NCBI GenBank assembly: GCA_036245805.1
Contig: BTRK01000005.1
Location: forward strand, 17,894,984-17,958,983
DNA length: 64,000 nucleotides
DNA from: Pristionchus mayeri
Lineage: Eukaryota > Nematoda > Chromadorea > Rhabditida > Neodiplogasteridae
Reading direction: 5' to 3'
Below the pieces are notes generated by a model, which was not told where the DNA came from, did not search any database, and saw only the letters and a list, made by a program, of their open reading frames with translations. The position numbers and the translations under genes are program-made. Below are positions 10,901 through 23,136 of this stretch, piece by piece; position 1 is the first letter of the stretch, and each line of letters opens with the position of its first letter.

Positions 10901-13006
10901 TCACTTCTTGATCTCTTCTGCCGTCTCGTGATTCGTTCCTTTCGACACTTGCTTCTGATGGTTACTCGCCTTTCTTCGATGCATTCCGAACAACTTCTGC
11001 AATTGCGAAAATGAGACCGGAAGCCGTGGTTTAGTCTCGGGATTACGGTATCAACTCACGAATATTCCGCCAGTCTTCTTCTCTCCGTGATCCTCGTCGT
11101 CCTCCGAGCCCGTCTGCTTGTCACTGTCGTTCTTCTGCAAGGGGCGGAGTCAGAAAGGGGCGTGGCCAAGAGTGGACAGGGCTCACATCGTTCCCTCCAG
11201 AATTCTTGGGCGGGGCGTTCAGCTTGCCGGCCCAGTCGACTGCATGGTCACTGGTGTCCACCTTCAGCTGCTTCGCCATGGCATCGCAGACTGACTGGAA
11301 TCAGGGATAGTACGGTAATGGATGATCACCATCATCCACGCGTAATCCGGAGTGTCCACGTACTCCAACTTCCCAATGTAGGTGACGACACGAAGGAAAT
11401 CCTTCGGGCACTTCTTAGTAGGCAGTTCTGCAGAAGGGGCGGAGCTTAGAAGGGGCGGGCTCAGGAAAGGGGCGGAGCTTACTCTGGCCAGTCATAAGCT
11501 CGTCCTTCTTCTTCAGAATTAGCGCACGATCGCTTTGGCCTCTCCACGGAATGCCATTGACGATGTCGAAAAGATCAAAGACCATGTAGATCCTGAGAGG
11601 AAGGATACGGTAAGGGGCGTGGCATGAGTGGGCGGAGTCACGAACCACACTTCGACGTCGTCCTTCGGCGACTGCTCGTCCTTTCTGTGGCAGGCTCGCG
11701 ATGCGAAACGAGGAGTGCCCAGGAAGGGAATGTTCTCGCGGGGCTTACTGTACGTATCGATTATCGATTTCATAAACCATTCTCCTACCGCAGCGTTCCG
11801 TTCGGATTCTTGAATTCGCGCGCGATTCCGAAATCGAGCATGAAGATGCACGTTTCCTGCTCTGGGCCAAGTCCTGGAATGCACTGGCTCCTCCAATTTT
11901 CCTGGCTCCGCCCACACCTCAGACTCCGCCCACTCACCGACTGAGAAGTTGGCAGGTTTGATGTCTCGGTGGAGGAATCCCAGCGAGTGCAGATCCCAGA
12001 TGGATTGCAGGGACCGTTTGCTCACGTTCAGTGCAGTTCCCTTGCTGCAAAGAGGGACCCTTGACTCCGCCCCCTTTCAGGCCACGCCCACCTGAATTCT
12101 CCGTGATCGCAGTACTTCTTCCTGACGGATTCCAGCGACGGACCGACAACGTCCATGCAGATGAACTGAATAAGAGTACTGTAGTCTTCCGTATGCTGAA
12201 TACCGTACTGGTACAGTACCCTGAAGTCCGCGGTGGTTCCCTTGTCCTTGAGAGTGAGGAAATGCTTCCTTCCGTGTTCGGGTGCCTTCGTGCACTTGTC
12301 GAGTACGTGAGCTTCGATCTGCAGAGAGGGAGGAGTACGGTATCCACAGGGTTACGGTACCTTCAGTCTGGAGAAGAGCGTCTTCTTCGCGCCGTGGAAC
12401 TCCGTTTTGAGGGCGTATCTCTGCAAAGATACCGTATTCCGACACTCTCTTCGGAACCCGCACCGCCTTTGAAGCGTCGTCCTCCACCAGGTACACGTCG
12501 CCGAACCCGCCCGATCCCAGCAGCTTGACTACCGTATACCTAAAGGGATATTGTAGGTCGTCACTACCGTATACTTCTCACGTATGATTCGGACTGGAGA
12601 TGACGTTGCCTGCCTTGAGAATGGCTCGCTTGGTTCCGGCATTCTTCTGGAAAAGGGGCGGAGCTTGGCGTCGATCCAACACCTTCAACTCGCCTTCTTC
12701 TCTTTGGGTGGGACACTCGGCTGATTGGAAGACTTTTCATCGCCTATCGCCGACTTGACTGCAACCATTCGAGAGTTACTGTATCAAGGGATACCGTAAC
12801 CACGAGTACGATACCCCACCTGCTGCTCCCTGGATCTTGTCGGTGCTGCCACCAGAGGACGGAGGCTGATTTGGCGACTGCAAGAGGAGTTTCCCGGTGT
12901 GTTAGTGCTATAGGACTATGGGGTACGGTAGGAAGTAAGGGAATGAAGTGAATGATTGGGTCAAATCTATGCTCACCACAGGAGAAGGGACGGCCGGCTT
13001 AGACAT
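10901..13006 (-). CDS. Casein kinase 1 / tau-tubulin-kinase-like protein kinase
   Basis: Serine/threonine kinase of the nematode-expanded CK1/TTBK group. The minus-strand ATG at 13004-13006 gives MSKPAVPSPV. The kinase domain shows the glycine loop LLGSGGFGDVYLVED (about 12480-12530), the ATP lysine in YALKTEFHGAKK (about 12395-12430), the catalytic loop HSLGFLHRDIKPANFSVG (about 11940-11985), the DFG segment FMLDFGIAREF (about 11812-11845) and the activation-loop stretch FLGTPRFAS (about 11690-11725). The tail is acidic then basic, ending ETAEEIKK, with its stop at 10901-10903. All key catalytic residues are present, so it should be active. Introns contain repeated GGGGCGGAG-like GC motifs. 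It lies about 215 bp downstream of the TTR-like gene on the same strand, a spacing compatible with an operon. Its substrate is unknown; many relatives are sperm-enriched. Confidence 0.85.
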
Positions 13007-13221
13007 CGAGTAGAGGAGAGAATGAATGGATGAGGATGTGAGGAAACACAAACAACGAGAGAAGACTGAGATCGAATTGAATTACTAATCCCTTTATTCG
13101 CTTGATTTGCTTTGTTTATTATGTTTACGTGAACATTTCGCACCAGGAATCGTCCAAAGTTTTATGCACTGGATGGTTTATTCGGGATCTTGCAACTTTG
13201 GAGTCTTCGCTCTGCTCAGCT

Positions 13222-13960
13222 CTAGCATTCCTGAACATCGATTGATGGATACAGTAATCATAGGTACCGTACCACAGGGAGAGGTAAAGCGTTGAACATA
13301 GCAGTATTCGGATCCGGGTTGTTGTTTGACAGTTGGATGTGAGTCCTCACCACAGTGTAGTCGCTTTTGTCTTTGAGCTACAGTACGCTCCATTACAGTA
13401 ATCCGTCCTACAGTAACCTACATAGTAACAGACTGTCTTCTCGGGGCCTTGGGAGTTGCAGTTGTGTATGATTCTAGAAGTTATTGAAAAAAAAGCATCT
13501 ACCGTACACCTACTTTATCTCCACCGAAACCGTTTCCTGGAAGATGGACTTGTCCGTATCCACGCGGAGATTGTAGTCGACCTGGAGTACGATAATCGAT
13601 ACCGTAGTCGAATCGCATCTATTTGCATACCCAGTAGTTGGGGACCAGCTCCATTACATGCTTACCGTGATACGTATTCTAAAATGATAAATTCAGTTGT
13701 AATGGATGCGGAGCATGTAGGTTCATCACCAGAAGTGCGTTGGCAAAGTATCTACTTCACCTTGTCCGACTTGATCGTCGAGATGTACAGAGTGGCATTT
13801 TGTGTTGTGACCTTGTCATTTTTCTCATCGCAGAATACTGTACCAGTGAGAATGATCTGCAGTGGATGAGGGATGATTATCGATCGATAAGAAGGGCTCG
13901 TACGCTAGTGGCGACTCCGATGAGGGAGAGGAGAGAGAGGAGACAACGACATTCGACCAT
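13222..13960 (-). CDS. Small secreted protein, transthyretin-like family candidate
   Basis: The minus-strand ATG at 13958-13960 opens a signal peptide (MVECRCLLSLLSLIGVATS, exon to about 13904). It is spliced in phase to ILTGTVFCDEKNDK and NATLYISTIKSDK (13767-13862), then to VDYNLRVDTDK and FQETVSVEIK (about 13520-13590), then IIHNCNSQGPEKTVCYY (about 13430-13480), and finally a last exon containing LSNNNPDPNTAMF (about 13280-13390). The order signal peptide, G-x-x-x-C at the start of the first strand, and K-I-x-H-x-C-N in the middle matches the nematode TTR-like pattern. The normally conserved C-terminal part is not obvious. The stop is uncertain: 13222-13224 through a tiny last exon, or 13258-13260 by read-through. 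It is probably an extracellular small-molecule or signal carrier. Confidence 0.5.
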
Positions 13961-14768
13961 CCCGAACGGAGAATGGAGGAAGCAATGAAGGATCGAGACG
14001 AGGTTAATTTATTCAGTACAATTTTATTTTTCAGTGAATTTATTGTATTAAATGCACAATGAAATACGTTACAGATAATTAATAAATAAGTAAGAGTTGT
14101 TAGAACGGATCGTAATTATGCCCCATCAAAATTCGCAGGGAACGTGCGGCAGGTGTGTAGTGCCCGCGCACAAGGAAGCGTGAGTTTTCTCAAATTTGCA
14201 TCGTGACCAGTCATTCGATATTCATTGTATGCTCACTGGTTAAGCAGTGAGTTACACTGACTAGTTAGAATTGTTGTACCTATATGCGCATTTCCAGTTC
14301 GAAAACGCATGAAACGTTATTTTTGTCGTTTTCTCGAGAATTGAGCGCTCGCTATGACAATTTTCCCGCTTATAATTGCGTTGTTAATTCGAATTTGCGT
14401 CTCCTCTGTTGCATATTTGCTTTATTATCACCAAAAATATTCAGTGAAAGCTAATCAACCAGTGCAAGCTAAATTTTATTGCGCTAGTTTGTTGATTTCT
14501 CCTATTTTCGTAAACGTTTTTGCAATTTACCTATCCTGAATGAGTTCTTTGCAGCTCATTTTCGAGTGCGGTGGGTGCCAGAGGACCGGCTCCTACTGTG
14601 CGATAATTTGAGCACGACGGCATCTGTTAGCTGGAACGATACACAGAAGAGTGTAAGCTATTTTTATTACTCTTCCATTGCCTACTTCTGAGACAATAGA
14701 CATTCTTGTTCATGCAGAGCTCGACGTCTGCCTCAGACGAGGAAGCAGAGACCAGTAGCAGGGAAATC
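13961..14768. other. Divergent intergenic region between TTR-like and CK2-beta genes
   Basis: A 61-codon open frame with hydrophobic segments at 14354-14539 (plus) has no splice partners or family resemblance and I do not call it. The rest is AT-rich. Transcription probably starts in both directions from here. Confidence 0.45.
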
Positions 14769-17378
14769 ATGAGCAGCAGCGAAGAGGTCAGCTTGATCAC
14801 TCCCACTGCCAATCATTTATGGCCATTCTTGAGCCCAACCGCCACGTGTTCCACGAAAGGAAACCGCATATAGTTCTAGAAATTCGGGTGCAAATTACAG
14901 GCGGAACCTTGAATTTTACAGTACTTTAACCTCTTCGCTGCGTGTTTAGCAAAAACTTGCTGCTGATGAAAGGGTCCTGCTAAAAAAAGAAGAATATAAA
15001 ATTTACAGCCCATAGCGATCTTTTTTTCCATTAGATAGGTCACGCCGCTCCCTTTTCTCAGTTTGTTGGCTTTACCTCAGAAGATAGGATTGAAATCAAT
15101 CATATTATCTTTAATTATATTTTCCATTTTCTCTCCTCAGGTGTCATGGATCACCTGGTTCTGCGGACTCCGCGGCAACGAGTTCTTCTGCGAGGTTTGC
15201 AGTTGTTTATTTTGTTAATTTGTTTCCTTAGTTTGTAATTAATTAATTAAATTTCAGGTGGATGAGGAGTACATCCAGGATCGCTTCAATCTCACGGGTC
15301 TCAACGAGCAAGTGCCTAAGTACAGACAAGCACTCGACATGATCCTCGATCTAGAACCTGGTGAGGACAACACGTTCCGTACTTGCTATTTCACTTTTAT
15401 ATATTATTTATCCCTTACGTTGATACGTTCTTTCGTTGTACTTATAGATTGATCTTAGTTCATATCGCTATTCATGCCAACAAAATAGAACGATATGTGT
15501 ATGTACGATTTTCGAGAGTAGCAATATAGCTAACCACGTGTTGTCTAAAGTGCAATGCCTAGAAGACGACCTCGACGAGAATCCGACGAACTCCGACCTC
15601 GTGGAGCAGGCAGCCGAAATGCTCTACGGACTCATCCATGCCAGATACATCCTCACGAATAGGGGCATCTCCCAGATGGTCGACAAGGTATGTGGAGGGT
15701 TGATGGGGGTGGTGAAACATGAAACAGGATATCACTTGAGTATTACGCGTACTGTAGAATAGACTACTCTAGGAACTCCGAGTAAATAAATAAACATGTA
15801 GTTCATTATATTTTTGTAATGCGGTGATACTGTGGTATGATTTATAGCCATCTCCAGTTCTGCTCTAGAAGCATGCATTGGCGAAATAGTTATTTTTTTT
15901 GCAATAACCCTATATTTCTATTAGCACATCCGATCTGGGATTTAGAGACTCAATAATAAAATTCTGGCATAAACCTACAATGGTAAAGCATAGAATGATC
16001 AAATTTACTTTAGTTTTCGAAATCTAAATTAATCATCGAATTGATTATCTTTGAGTGGCGCGATCACGATTTCGGCACGTGCATGCGTGTCTACTGCGAG
16101 AACCAGTCGATGCTGCCCATCGGTGAGTCAACGACTTTGATTCATGATCAGTTGTCCTAACCATTACGTCATCTTCAAGTTTCGTAGTGGAAATGTGTAT
16201 GGCGGTGCATATGCTTATTAGCAGATTGGAGTACTTTTATCATAAAAACTCCAAATGCTGTGGTAAATCATTTGGAAGAATACGTTCATTCGGGAGTCGG
16301 CAATCTTCTATCAGAACTTACCGACTATTTTCTTTTATTTTTATTTTAACAGTCCGTTCACTCTTCACCTGAATCACTTCACTCCTAAAAATTTAAATTA
16401 TCTCTATAGAGCCATTGACATTTTATTCCATAAAATTTTGGACTATTCAAAATGATGAATGCCCTCTATCAGGTCTGTCGGACGTGCCTGGGGAGGCGAT
16501 GGTGAAGTTGTACTGCCCACGCTGCTGCGACGTCTACCTGCCCCGCTCAAGCAAGCACCAGCACACTGACGGGTATGATATTATTGCATTTACACTTAAC
16601 AACATATTGTTAGATATTTTTTACTCGTTCTTCCTCCTCGCAATAGTTTCTCAAATTATGACAGGCATTTATCCTTGAAACATCAAAGACGAAAATGTAG
16701 TTCAACTTGTTTTTTTAACTGCTGGAGTATCTTTTTTGTGTTACATGGGCTTTTTTAATGTTGTTTTTTTCTCTGAAGAGATAAAATGCAAGAGCTGGAA
16801 CATATTTTCTAATATAACTAAATTTGCGATATTAGAATATCACATTCATTAGTATAAAACGCTCCTATTACTAATGGACAAGATGCAGAAACATCGATGT
16901 GCATGGAGCAAGCTATTGACGATGAACTGAATTTGTTCAAGGGCGCTCTGAAGCCCGAACTCGCCTAAAAATAATTAATTTTGTCTTGAAATAAATCAAG
17001 GATTCACCTGGTTGCAGTGCGTACTTCGGCACTGGCTTCCCTCACATGCTCTTCTTCGTGCATCCCGAGTATCGCCCTCGCAAGCCGCAGGTCCAGTTCG
17101 TGCCCAGGTGAGGATTCTTCTGCGAAATCTTCTTCATATTCCATGAAAAAATTGAACCTGCACGAGTTTAGTGTAGCTTTGGTACTAAGGTGTTTCGCCC
17201 TCTTGCTTGTTGTAAAGATGATTACTAAACACAACTTAAATGGCTCCATTGCAGACTCTACGGCTTCAAGATCCACCCCACTGCCTACAGTCTGCAGTAC
17301 AACGCAGCGGGCGGAGGCGGGGCGGCCGCTGCCTCGGGTGGCAACAGCGGCCCTTCTGCTGCAGGCACCAACCAGTGA
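14769..17378 (+). CDS. kin-10: Casein kinase II beta (regulatory) subunit
   Basis: Regulatory subunit that dimerises through zinc and assembles with two catalytic alpha subunits into the CK2 tetramer, in nucleus and cytoplasm. The start MSSSEE (14769) is spliced to [19 protein letters not shown] (15141-15195), then [19 protein letters not shown] (15258-), the acidic loop [10 protein letters not shown] and [21 protein letters not shown] (15551-15687). Zinc-binding pairs follow in CMRVYC (about 16078-16098) and YCPRCCDVY (about 16510-16540), then [17 protein letters not shown] (about 16560-17055) and the C-terminal [19 protein letters not shown] (17255-17310). It ends with a Gly/Ala/Ser-rich tail, with the stop at 17376-17378. 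Similarity to animal CK2-beta is very high throughout except the tail. The symbol is that of the single C. elegans orthologue. Confidence 0.95.
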
Positions 17379-17927
17379 GAGGTTTGTCTCTCTTCCCGCA
17401 GGTGAACCGCCACATCAATGCGTCGCGGTCTAATGAGAAGTCTCCACTTGTCAAGGATGATCTCCTCTGTTTCAGCCCAGCCGTCGCTGGCTCCTCCATC
17501 CCTTCTGTGACTGCGATCAGGGAGCGTCTCGTGTCGCAGGCGCAGCACATGGCTGCACTGCACCGTGACATCATGTGTCCCAACGCCCTCCCCTCCTTTC
17601 CCACTGCAGCCGCAGCCCCTGTCTGACCACGCACCCTTTCGTTGCCCTGATTGTGCCCCATCGTGTACCCCTTCCCCCATCCCTCCCTCGATTGGACCTT
17701 ATTCATCGATTGATTACTTGAACGATTCATTCAGTTTCTTTGCTGCACTCATTCCGACTACCCACACTATCCTTGTTTGTTCGCTATAGACGTTGGCAGT
17801 TGCACCGTGAGATAAAGGGATTTTATCGACAAGTGGAGTAGGCAGGGATTCAGTGGGAGGTACACGTCTATCAATAGATACAGTAGTTACAATAATATAG
17901 GGACACAATGATCTACCCTGTTCCTTG
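17379..17927 (+). other. 3' region of CK2-beta with a possible alternative last exon
   Basis: After the CK2-beta stop, positions 17479-17626 hold an open frame preceded by an acceptor (tgtttcag). It can be joined in phase to a donor overlapping the stop codon (accaacca/gtgaga at 17373-17374). The tail would contain TAIRERLVSQAQHMAALH and end in an Ala-rich run. It may be an isoform exon or just 3' UTR. The remainder to 17927 shows nothing further. Confidence 0.3.
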
Positions 17928-20878
17928 TTATCGGGGGTGCATGATTCCTCGTCCTCCATCCACTCGCAGCAGATCACCCGTGGTGAAGGTAGAGTCGGGT
18001 CCCGCCAGGAAGAGGATAGCCTTGGCCACCTGAGCGAGTACGGTATTGACCGATAATCCAGGAGTACTGTATACCTCATCGGCTTCTCCGGGTCGTCCGA
18101 GCGCGTGCGTTGTCTTGCTCTTCTCGAGGAACTGCAAGGGAGGTAATCGGTTACCAAAAGCGAAAGAATCGTGACGGGACTTACCGCTGCATAGGTCGCG
18201 TCGTCCTGACCAGCGCGTTTGTGCAGATTGGTTACGGTAACGCCGGGACTGAAAGTCCGGATTCAATTTCCGCGATTTGTCAAACCTCACCAGACAGCAT
18301 TCACTCGCACACCGTGCGGTGCCATCTCGAGAGCGAGGCACTTGGTGAACTGGTCGACTGCCGACTTGGACATGCAGTAGTAGGTCACGTTGGGGAACTG
18401 AGGTCAGTTATCGATCGGTTGATATTATCACGGGTCTCTTGTAATAATGCAGGAACGCTGGCTACTAGAAATATTTTACGCCACAGATTTCGATTATATT
18501 TAGTGTATGTACACGATTGGGGGTCAGAAGAAGGCCAATCCACTCGGTTCGGTGAAATCTGAACATTATCGATTTTTATGATCTACCTCTTCCAATTGAC
18601 ATATTTTAGTCAGTTTTCATTGTAGAGGACACTTTTTGTGCTCATTTTTCTCGTAATGGCGAGCTCTACAAAAGTGTAAGCAACGTCCAAAACGAGGGAA
18701 GCTGTTTTCACAGCCATTTCATCGGAAAACCGATTTTCATGTCGATAAATCGGTCGTATTTCGACCAGTACCTTAACTTCCAATGAGTTTTATTGCATCT
18801 ATGGATTCTACGGACAAAATCAGTGGGGTATACGTTGAACATCTTTCATATAACTGGCTTCCCGATATTGATTTACTATGTAAGTTCCCGGACATAGCCC
18901 ATTTGTGCCCAAAACAATCTTTTGATTGTATTTCACTTCAAAGTGCTCCAATCAAGATTTTTAAAAAATGAAATCGAAAGCTCTCTTTGAGACGGAGAAA
19001 ACTGTTTCATACCCCAAAAATCACCCGTTTTCGAGTTATTCGACTATAAAGCCTGTTATTGGATAAAAATACTAATAATATCGATTTTCTGGCTTCCTAT
19101 ACCAAAAACCCAATCGTTTTTATTCTTCCGATGTAATCTCCAAACAAAATTATGTGGTGTCTATGTCGACCATTCTTCATATATCTGTCCTCCCACTAGG
19201 GATTTACAATGGAGGAATTATCGACGCTAAAAAATAACCAAGTCCGGAACGTCGATATCCCCCTAGTAAAACCCTAGTGGGAGGACAGAAATAGGAAAAA
19301 ATGTCAACATAGACATCCCCTCATTTTGCGTGGAGATTCCATCGAAGGAATAAAAACGATTGGGTTATTGGTAAGGGAAACCAGAAAACCGATATTATTA
19401 GTATTTTTATCCAATAACAGGCTTTATAGTCGAATAATTCAAAAACGGGTGATTTATGAGGTATTTTGCTCAGAAACAGTTTTCTCCGTCTCAAAAAGAG
19501 CTTTCGATTTCATTTTTTTAAAATCTTGATTGGAGCACTTTGAAGTGAAATACAATCAAAAGACTGTTTTGGGAAAAAATGGGCTATGTCCGGGAAATTA
19601 CATAGTAAATCAATATCGGGAAGGCAGTTATATGTAAAATGTTCAACGTAGACCCCCACTAATTTTGTCCGTAGAATCCAAAGGTGCAATAAAACTCATT
19701 GGAAGTTAAGGTACAGGTCGAAATACGACCCATTTCTCAACATGAAAATCGGTTTTCCGATGAAATGGCTGTGAAAACAGCTTCCCTCGTTTTGGACGTT
19801 GCTTACACTTTTGTAGAGCTCGTTATTACGAGCAAAATGAGCGAAAAAAAGTGCCATCTACGATGAAAACTGACTAAAATATGTCAATTGGAAGAGGTAG
19901 ATCATAAAAATCGATAATGTGCAGATTTCACCGAACCGAGTGGATTGACTTTCTTCTGACCCCCAATAATATCCATGAACCAAGTTTAATCAACATCTGA
20001 GATACAACATATTTTTTAGTAGCCAAACGAGTAAGTTTTCCTACACTTTTACAGGAGACCCGTGTTATGGGCTAGGATAAGGTAGCGCTTACTGGGCAGG
20101 GTCCGTTAATGCTGCTCACGTTGACTACCGTACCCTTGGCAGTGATGATGTGCGGGAGGGCGGCACGCGTCAGCTGCACGAGACTGCAGGGGAGTACGGT
20201 GGAACGATCGATTGATATTCTTACCGTACCTGCGGACATTGGTGTCGAAGACGTGATCGTACTGCTCGAGCGGCGCATCGAGAACGGCGCCGGAAGTGAG
20301 GATGCCCGCTGCGTTGATCTACCAATCAATCAATTATCGTAACCGATAGATACCGTAGCTTACCAGCGAATCGATGCGGCCGAATCGAGAGAGCGTGTTG
20401 GCGACGATGGACTCGCACGTGGCCGATGCAGAGAGATCACCAGCAGTTACCGTAATCTATAGGTACCGTAATCATCGTTGCTACAGCAATCCCTTACATC
20501 GTCCTTGGCGAGACCGGCCTCGACGCATCGATCGACGACCTCAGCCAGCGCTGCCTCGTTGCGGCCCGTGAGCGAAAGCTGGAAGAGATACAGTAGCCTC
20601 AGCGATCGATAACTGACTATTTTCTAACCTGATACTTCTTCTGCGCGAAGAGGATCGAAGTGGCGCGGCCGATGCCCGACGAGGCTCCTGAAGCGAACTA
20701 GTGATTACTGTACTGCTCCTAAATCGAAGTAAATCTACTTTTCCTAGTAAAAATTGAACGATTTCCAAGTGGAGGACGAGGTTTGACTTGTTTACATAGT
20801 TGTAAACAAGAAAAGTAGGTCAAAATCGGGTAGAAGTGGGGTGAAAGTGGACGAACCAGTGATGACGGCAACGGGCAT
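17928..20878 (-). CDS. Short-chain dehydrogenase/reductase (classical SDR)
   Basis: NAD(P)-dependent oxidoreductase. The minus-strand start at 20876-20878 gives MPVAVITG, spliced to ASSGIGRATSILFAQKK (about 20640-20695), which completes the TGASSGIG cofactor motif. Next come LTGRNEAALAEVVDRC, TLSRFGRIDSL (about 20365-20400), INAAGILTSGAVLDAP (NAAG, about 20270-20320) and GTVVNVSSINGPCPV (catalytic Ser, about 20095-20140). After a 1.7-kb intron comes TYYCMSKSAVDQFTKCLALE (YxxxK, about 18330-18395). The tail contains ILFLAGPDSTFTTGDLLRVDGG and ends RGIMHPR, with the stop at 17928-17930. This C-terminal form is typical of the dhs-type SDRs of C. elegans. All catalytic residues are intact. The long intron between the two catalytic exons contains a 1.45-kb foldback repeat. 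Confidence 0.9.
18516..19967. repeat. 1.45-kb near-perfect inverted repeat (foldback element) in SDR intron
   Basis: The left end reads attgggggtcagaagaagg from 18516 and the right end is its reverse complement (ccttctgacccccaat-type, ending 19967). The arms stay alignable to the centre, through pairs such as caattgacatattttagtcag (18595) with ctgactaaaatatgtcaattg (19869), down to cccactaggg at about 19193 against ccctagtggg at about 19275. That gives arms of about 680 bp and a loop of about 80 bp. No transposase is encoded. Confidence 0.9.
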
Positions 20879-21360
20879 CTTGGTTGATGCCGTCGCGAGT
20901 CGTCGAGAGATCGAATGGACGAGGAGAGAAGCAATCCTGATACGCACACTCGACAAGACGAGCGATAAGCAGTGATATCAGTTTTCGAGCAAAATAGAGT
21001 GACCTTGGCAAAGTGCCAAAAATCATCAGTTCTCGATTGTGAGCCAACCGCAAGCTGACGTTATTTATGCAGAAAATGAGAGAGAACAATTTGATTAGAT
21101 TATCGATTGGACGAGGGCGAAAATAGAGATCGTCCTCCTCTCTTCACTCTCCGTGTCTGCACTCGCGACGGGTGGTTTCCACTAACCCCGTTCTCTAACC
21201 CCTACTCGCTCTACTCGATAAGGTATGCTTTGAGATACTGTAGGAGTACGGTAAATGGTCAACGATGTAGACTGATCCTTTCCATGGATAGATCACGAGA
21301 TAGAACTACAATGGTTCTCACAGATCGACATCTGATCTACAGTACTCCTTGCAGATCAAG
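20879..21360. other. Divergent intergenic region
   Basis: This region separates the SDR start (minus) from the Asn-rich protein start (plus). It contains several TACnGTA motifs (for example tactgtaggagtacggta at 21236-21253) and no gene. Confidence 0.5.
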
Positions 21361-22415
21361 ATGGCTTTCTGGAATGCTATGATGCCCTGGCCACTCAACA
21401 ACAACAATCCTAACAACAACAACAATAATAACAACAACAACAACGTCATTGTCGGGGGTGCACCTCTGCCCCCGGTACCGGCAGTGGCTCCACACGCCAA
21501 TCTGCTGGCGCGTCTCAACCGCGGTCTCCGCGGGGGCGCGGCTCGCGGATGGAGACGCGTCGGGCGTCAGCAGTCGGACACATCCACCGCAAGAGAAGCG
21601 GACGAGGCCGGCGACGCATTGAGAGTGCGAGTCGGTGAGGAGGTGAGGGACTACCGTGATCATGATATACAGTACCCAACCACAGGTGGATGATCGATTC
21701 GCCCGACTCAAGAGCAACCAGCACCTAGCCCCTCACATCCCACGAACTGGCCCCCTCAACCTCGATGTGAGTGTACTGTAGGCATACAGTACTTCGAAAT
21801 GAAGTCACTTCTCGATGAGCATCTCTTTTGTGCGTAGAATACTGTAGTCGATGATTTCAGCGCGAATCTCGTATAATTGATGAGCGAGAGGCGGAGGAAC
21901 GATCGTTGCTCGAACGCTACGTCGCCTGCCTGGGAAAGGGCGTCGGTGACGGAGTCGATGGTGAGAGATCAAAGATCAAAAGGGGCGGAGCCAATTCTCT
22001 CCCTTGAGACGAGACGAGTGAACGGGCGGAGACGGAGATGCTACAGCAGTTGCGCGCCTGGCAGGAGCGTGTGCACCGTGAGCGAGAGCAGGTGGGCGGA
22101 GTCGAGAAAGGGGCGTGGCCCCGAGAGGTCTACTTTTGAGAACGCGGAAGCACGCGCGTATCTCACTGCTCGCCGCGAGGATCTGCACGCGAAGCAGGCT
22201 AGTCTCGAGGCCGCAACTCGATACATCGAAGAGGCGACGGTCAAGATAACGCGTGAGTGACGTCACGCTCAGGAACTACAGTACTCCTCCCGTTACAGTA
22301 CCCCCGGCACCCAGATGGAAATCTCGTTTCAGCAGCTCGTAGAAGACACTACCGTACCCCACCCGATACCGTATACTCGCCCTTCCTCTTTTCGTACTCG
22401 ATATTTCCCAGACGC
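21361..22415 (+). CDS. Asn-rich, coiled-coil protein of unknown function
   Basis: The ATG at 21361 gives MAFWNAMMPWPL followed by an almost pure Asn run encoded by AAC/AAT repeats (about 21397-21444). A Pro/Val stretch and an Arg/Gly-rich segment come next. Later exons (about 21686-21769, 21860-21961, about 22010-22091, about 22138-22253) are dominated by Glu, Arg, Ala and Leu, for example EREAEERSLLERYVA, TEMLQQLRAWQERVHRERE and ASLEAATRYIEEATVK, which look like coiled coil. A last exon ending YFPDA stops near 22415, and an AATAAA signal follows at 22430. I recognise no family. An actin-regulator or cytoskeletal role would be a guess. Confidence 0.6.
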
Positions 22416-23045
22416 TAAATGTACCCGACAATAAAGAAGATTACTGACATTTCGCAAATGCGTACTGGGAGAAGTTCTACAGTTATTCAACGACATTATT
22501 CTTTGGGAATTTAGTGCAAGCCTAGAAATCTACTATCTGTCCACCCCTCGAAACGGAATAATCGCTACTAATTGCACTCTGCTCTTCCCCGCTTTCCTAA
22601 TCACTTGTTTAGAGGGACGCGAGTGCCCTTTCCAGGAGACTGGATCTCGATCTCCATGGAAACCAATGAGACTCGCGAGAGGGGAGAGGGGGGAAGGGAG
22701 AGGGAGGGAAGGGGAAGAGGGCGCAGACAGCCAGGTAATCGCGAGTGAAGGCTCCGTTCGAAGCATTTCCTCATCTCCCCTCAGGGGCTGTTTCATTCCA
22801 TCCCACTTCCGGTCGTTTCGAAATCCGATTTCGCATGCTTTCACATCTGTTCAATCGCTATTTTTCTCCGATATCCTATTCGATCCCATCGCAATCGTTC
22901 TTTCTCTCGCTTGAAAGTGCACGGGTGTCCCGTAATCGCTCCCCCCTCCCCCTCCTCTCTCCTCTCTCCCTCCTGACAGATACCGAGGCGGTCAGAGAGC
23001 CACTAACCCTCTAGCTGTTCACCCTCGATCGTCCGATTACGAGTG

Positions 23046-23136
<91 letters not shown>

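Noticed and set aside
14354..14539. 61-codon plus-strand open frame with two hydrophobic segments
   Set aside because: Isolated in the CK2-beta upstream region with no supporting splice sites; base composition alone can explain it.
17266..17730. Minus-strand open frames of 131-154 codons
   Set aside because: They are the complement of CK2-beta coding and 3' sequence, with GC-rich Arg/Gly composition typical of a shadow frame.
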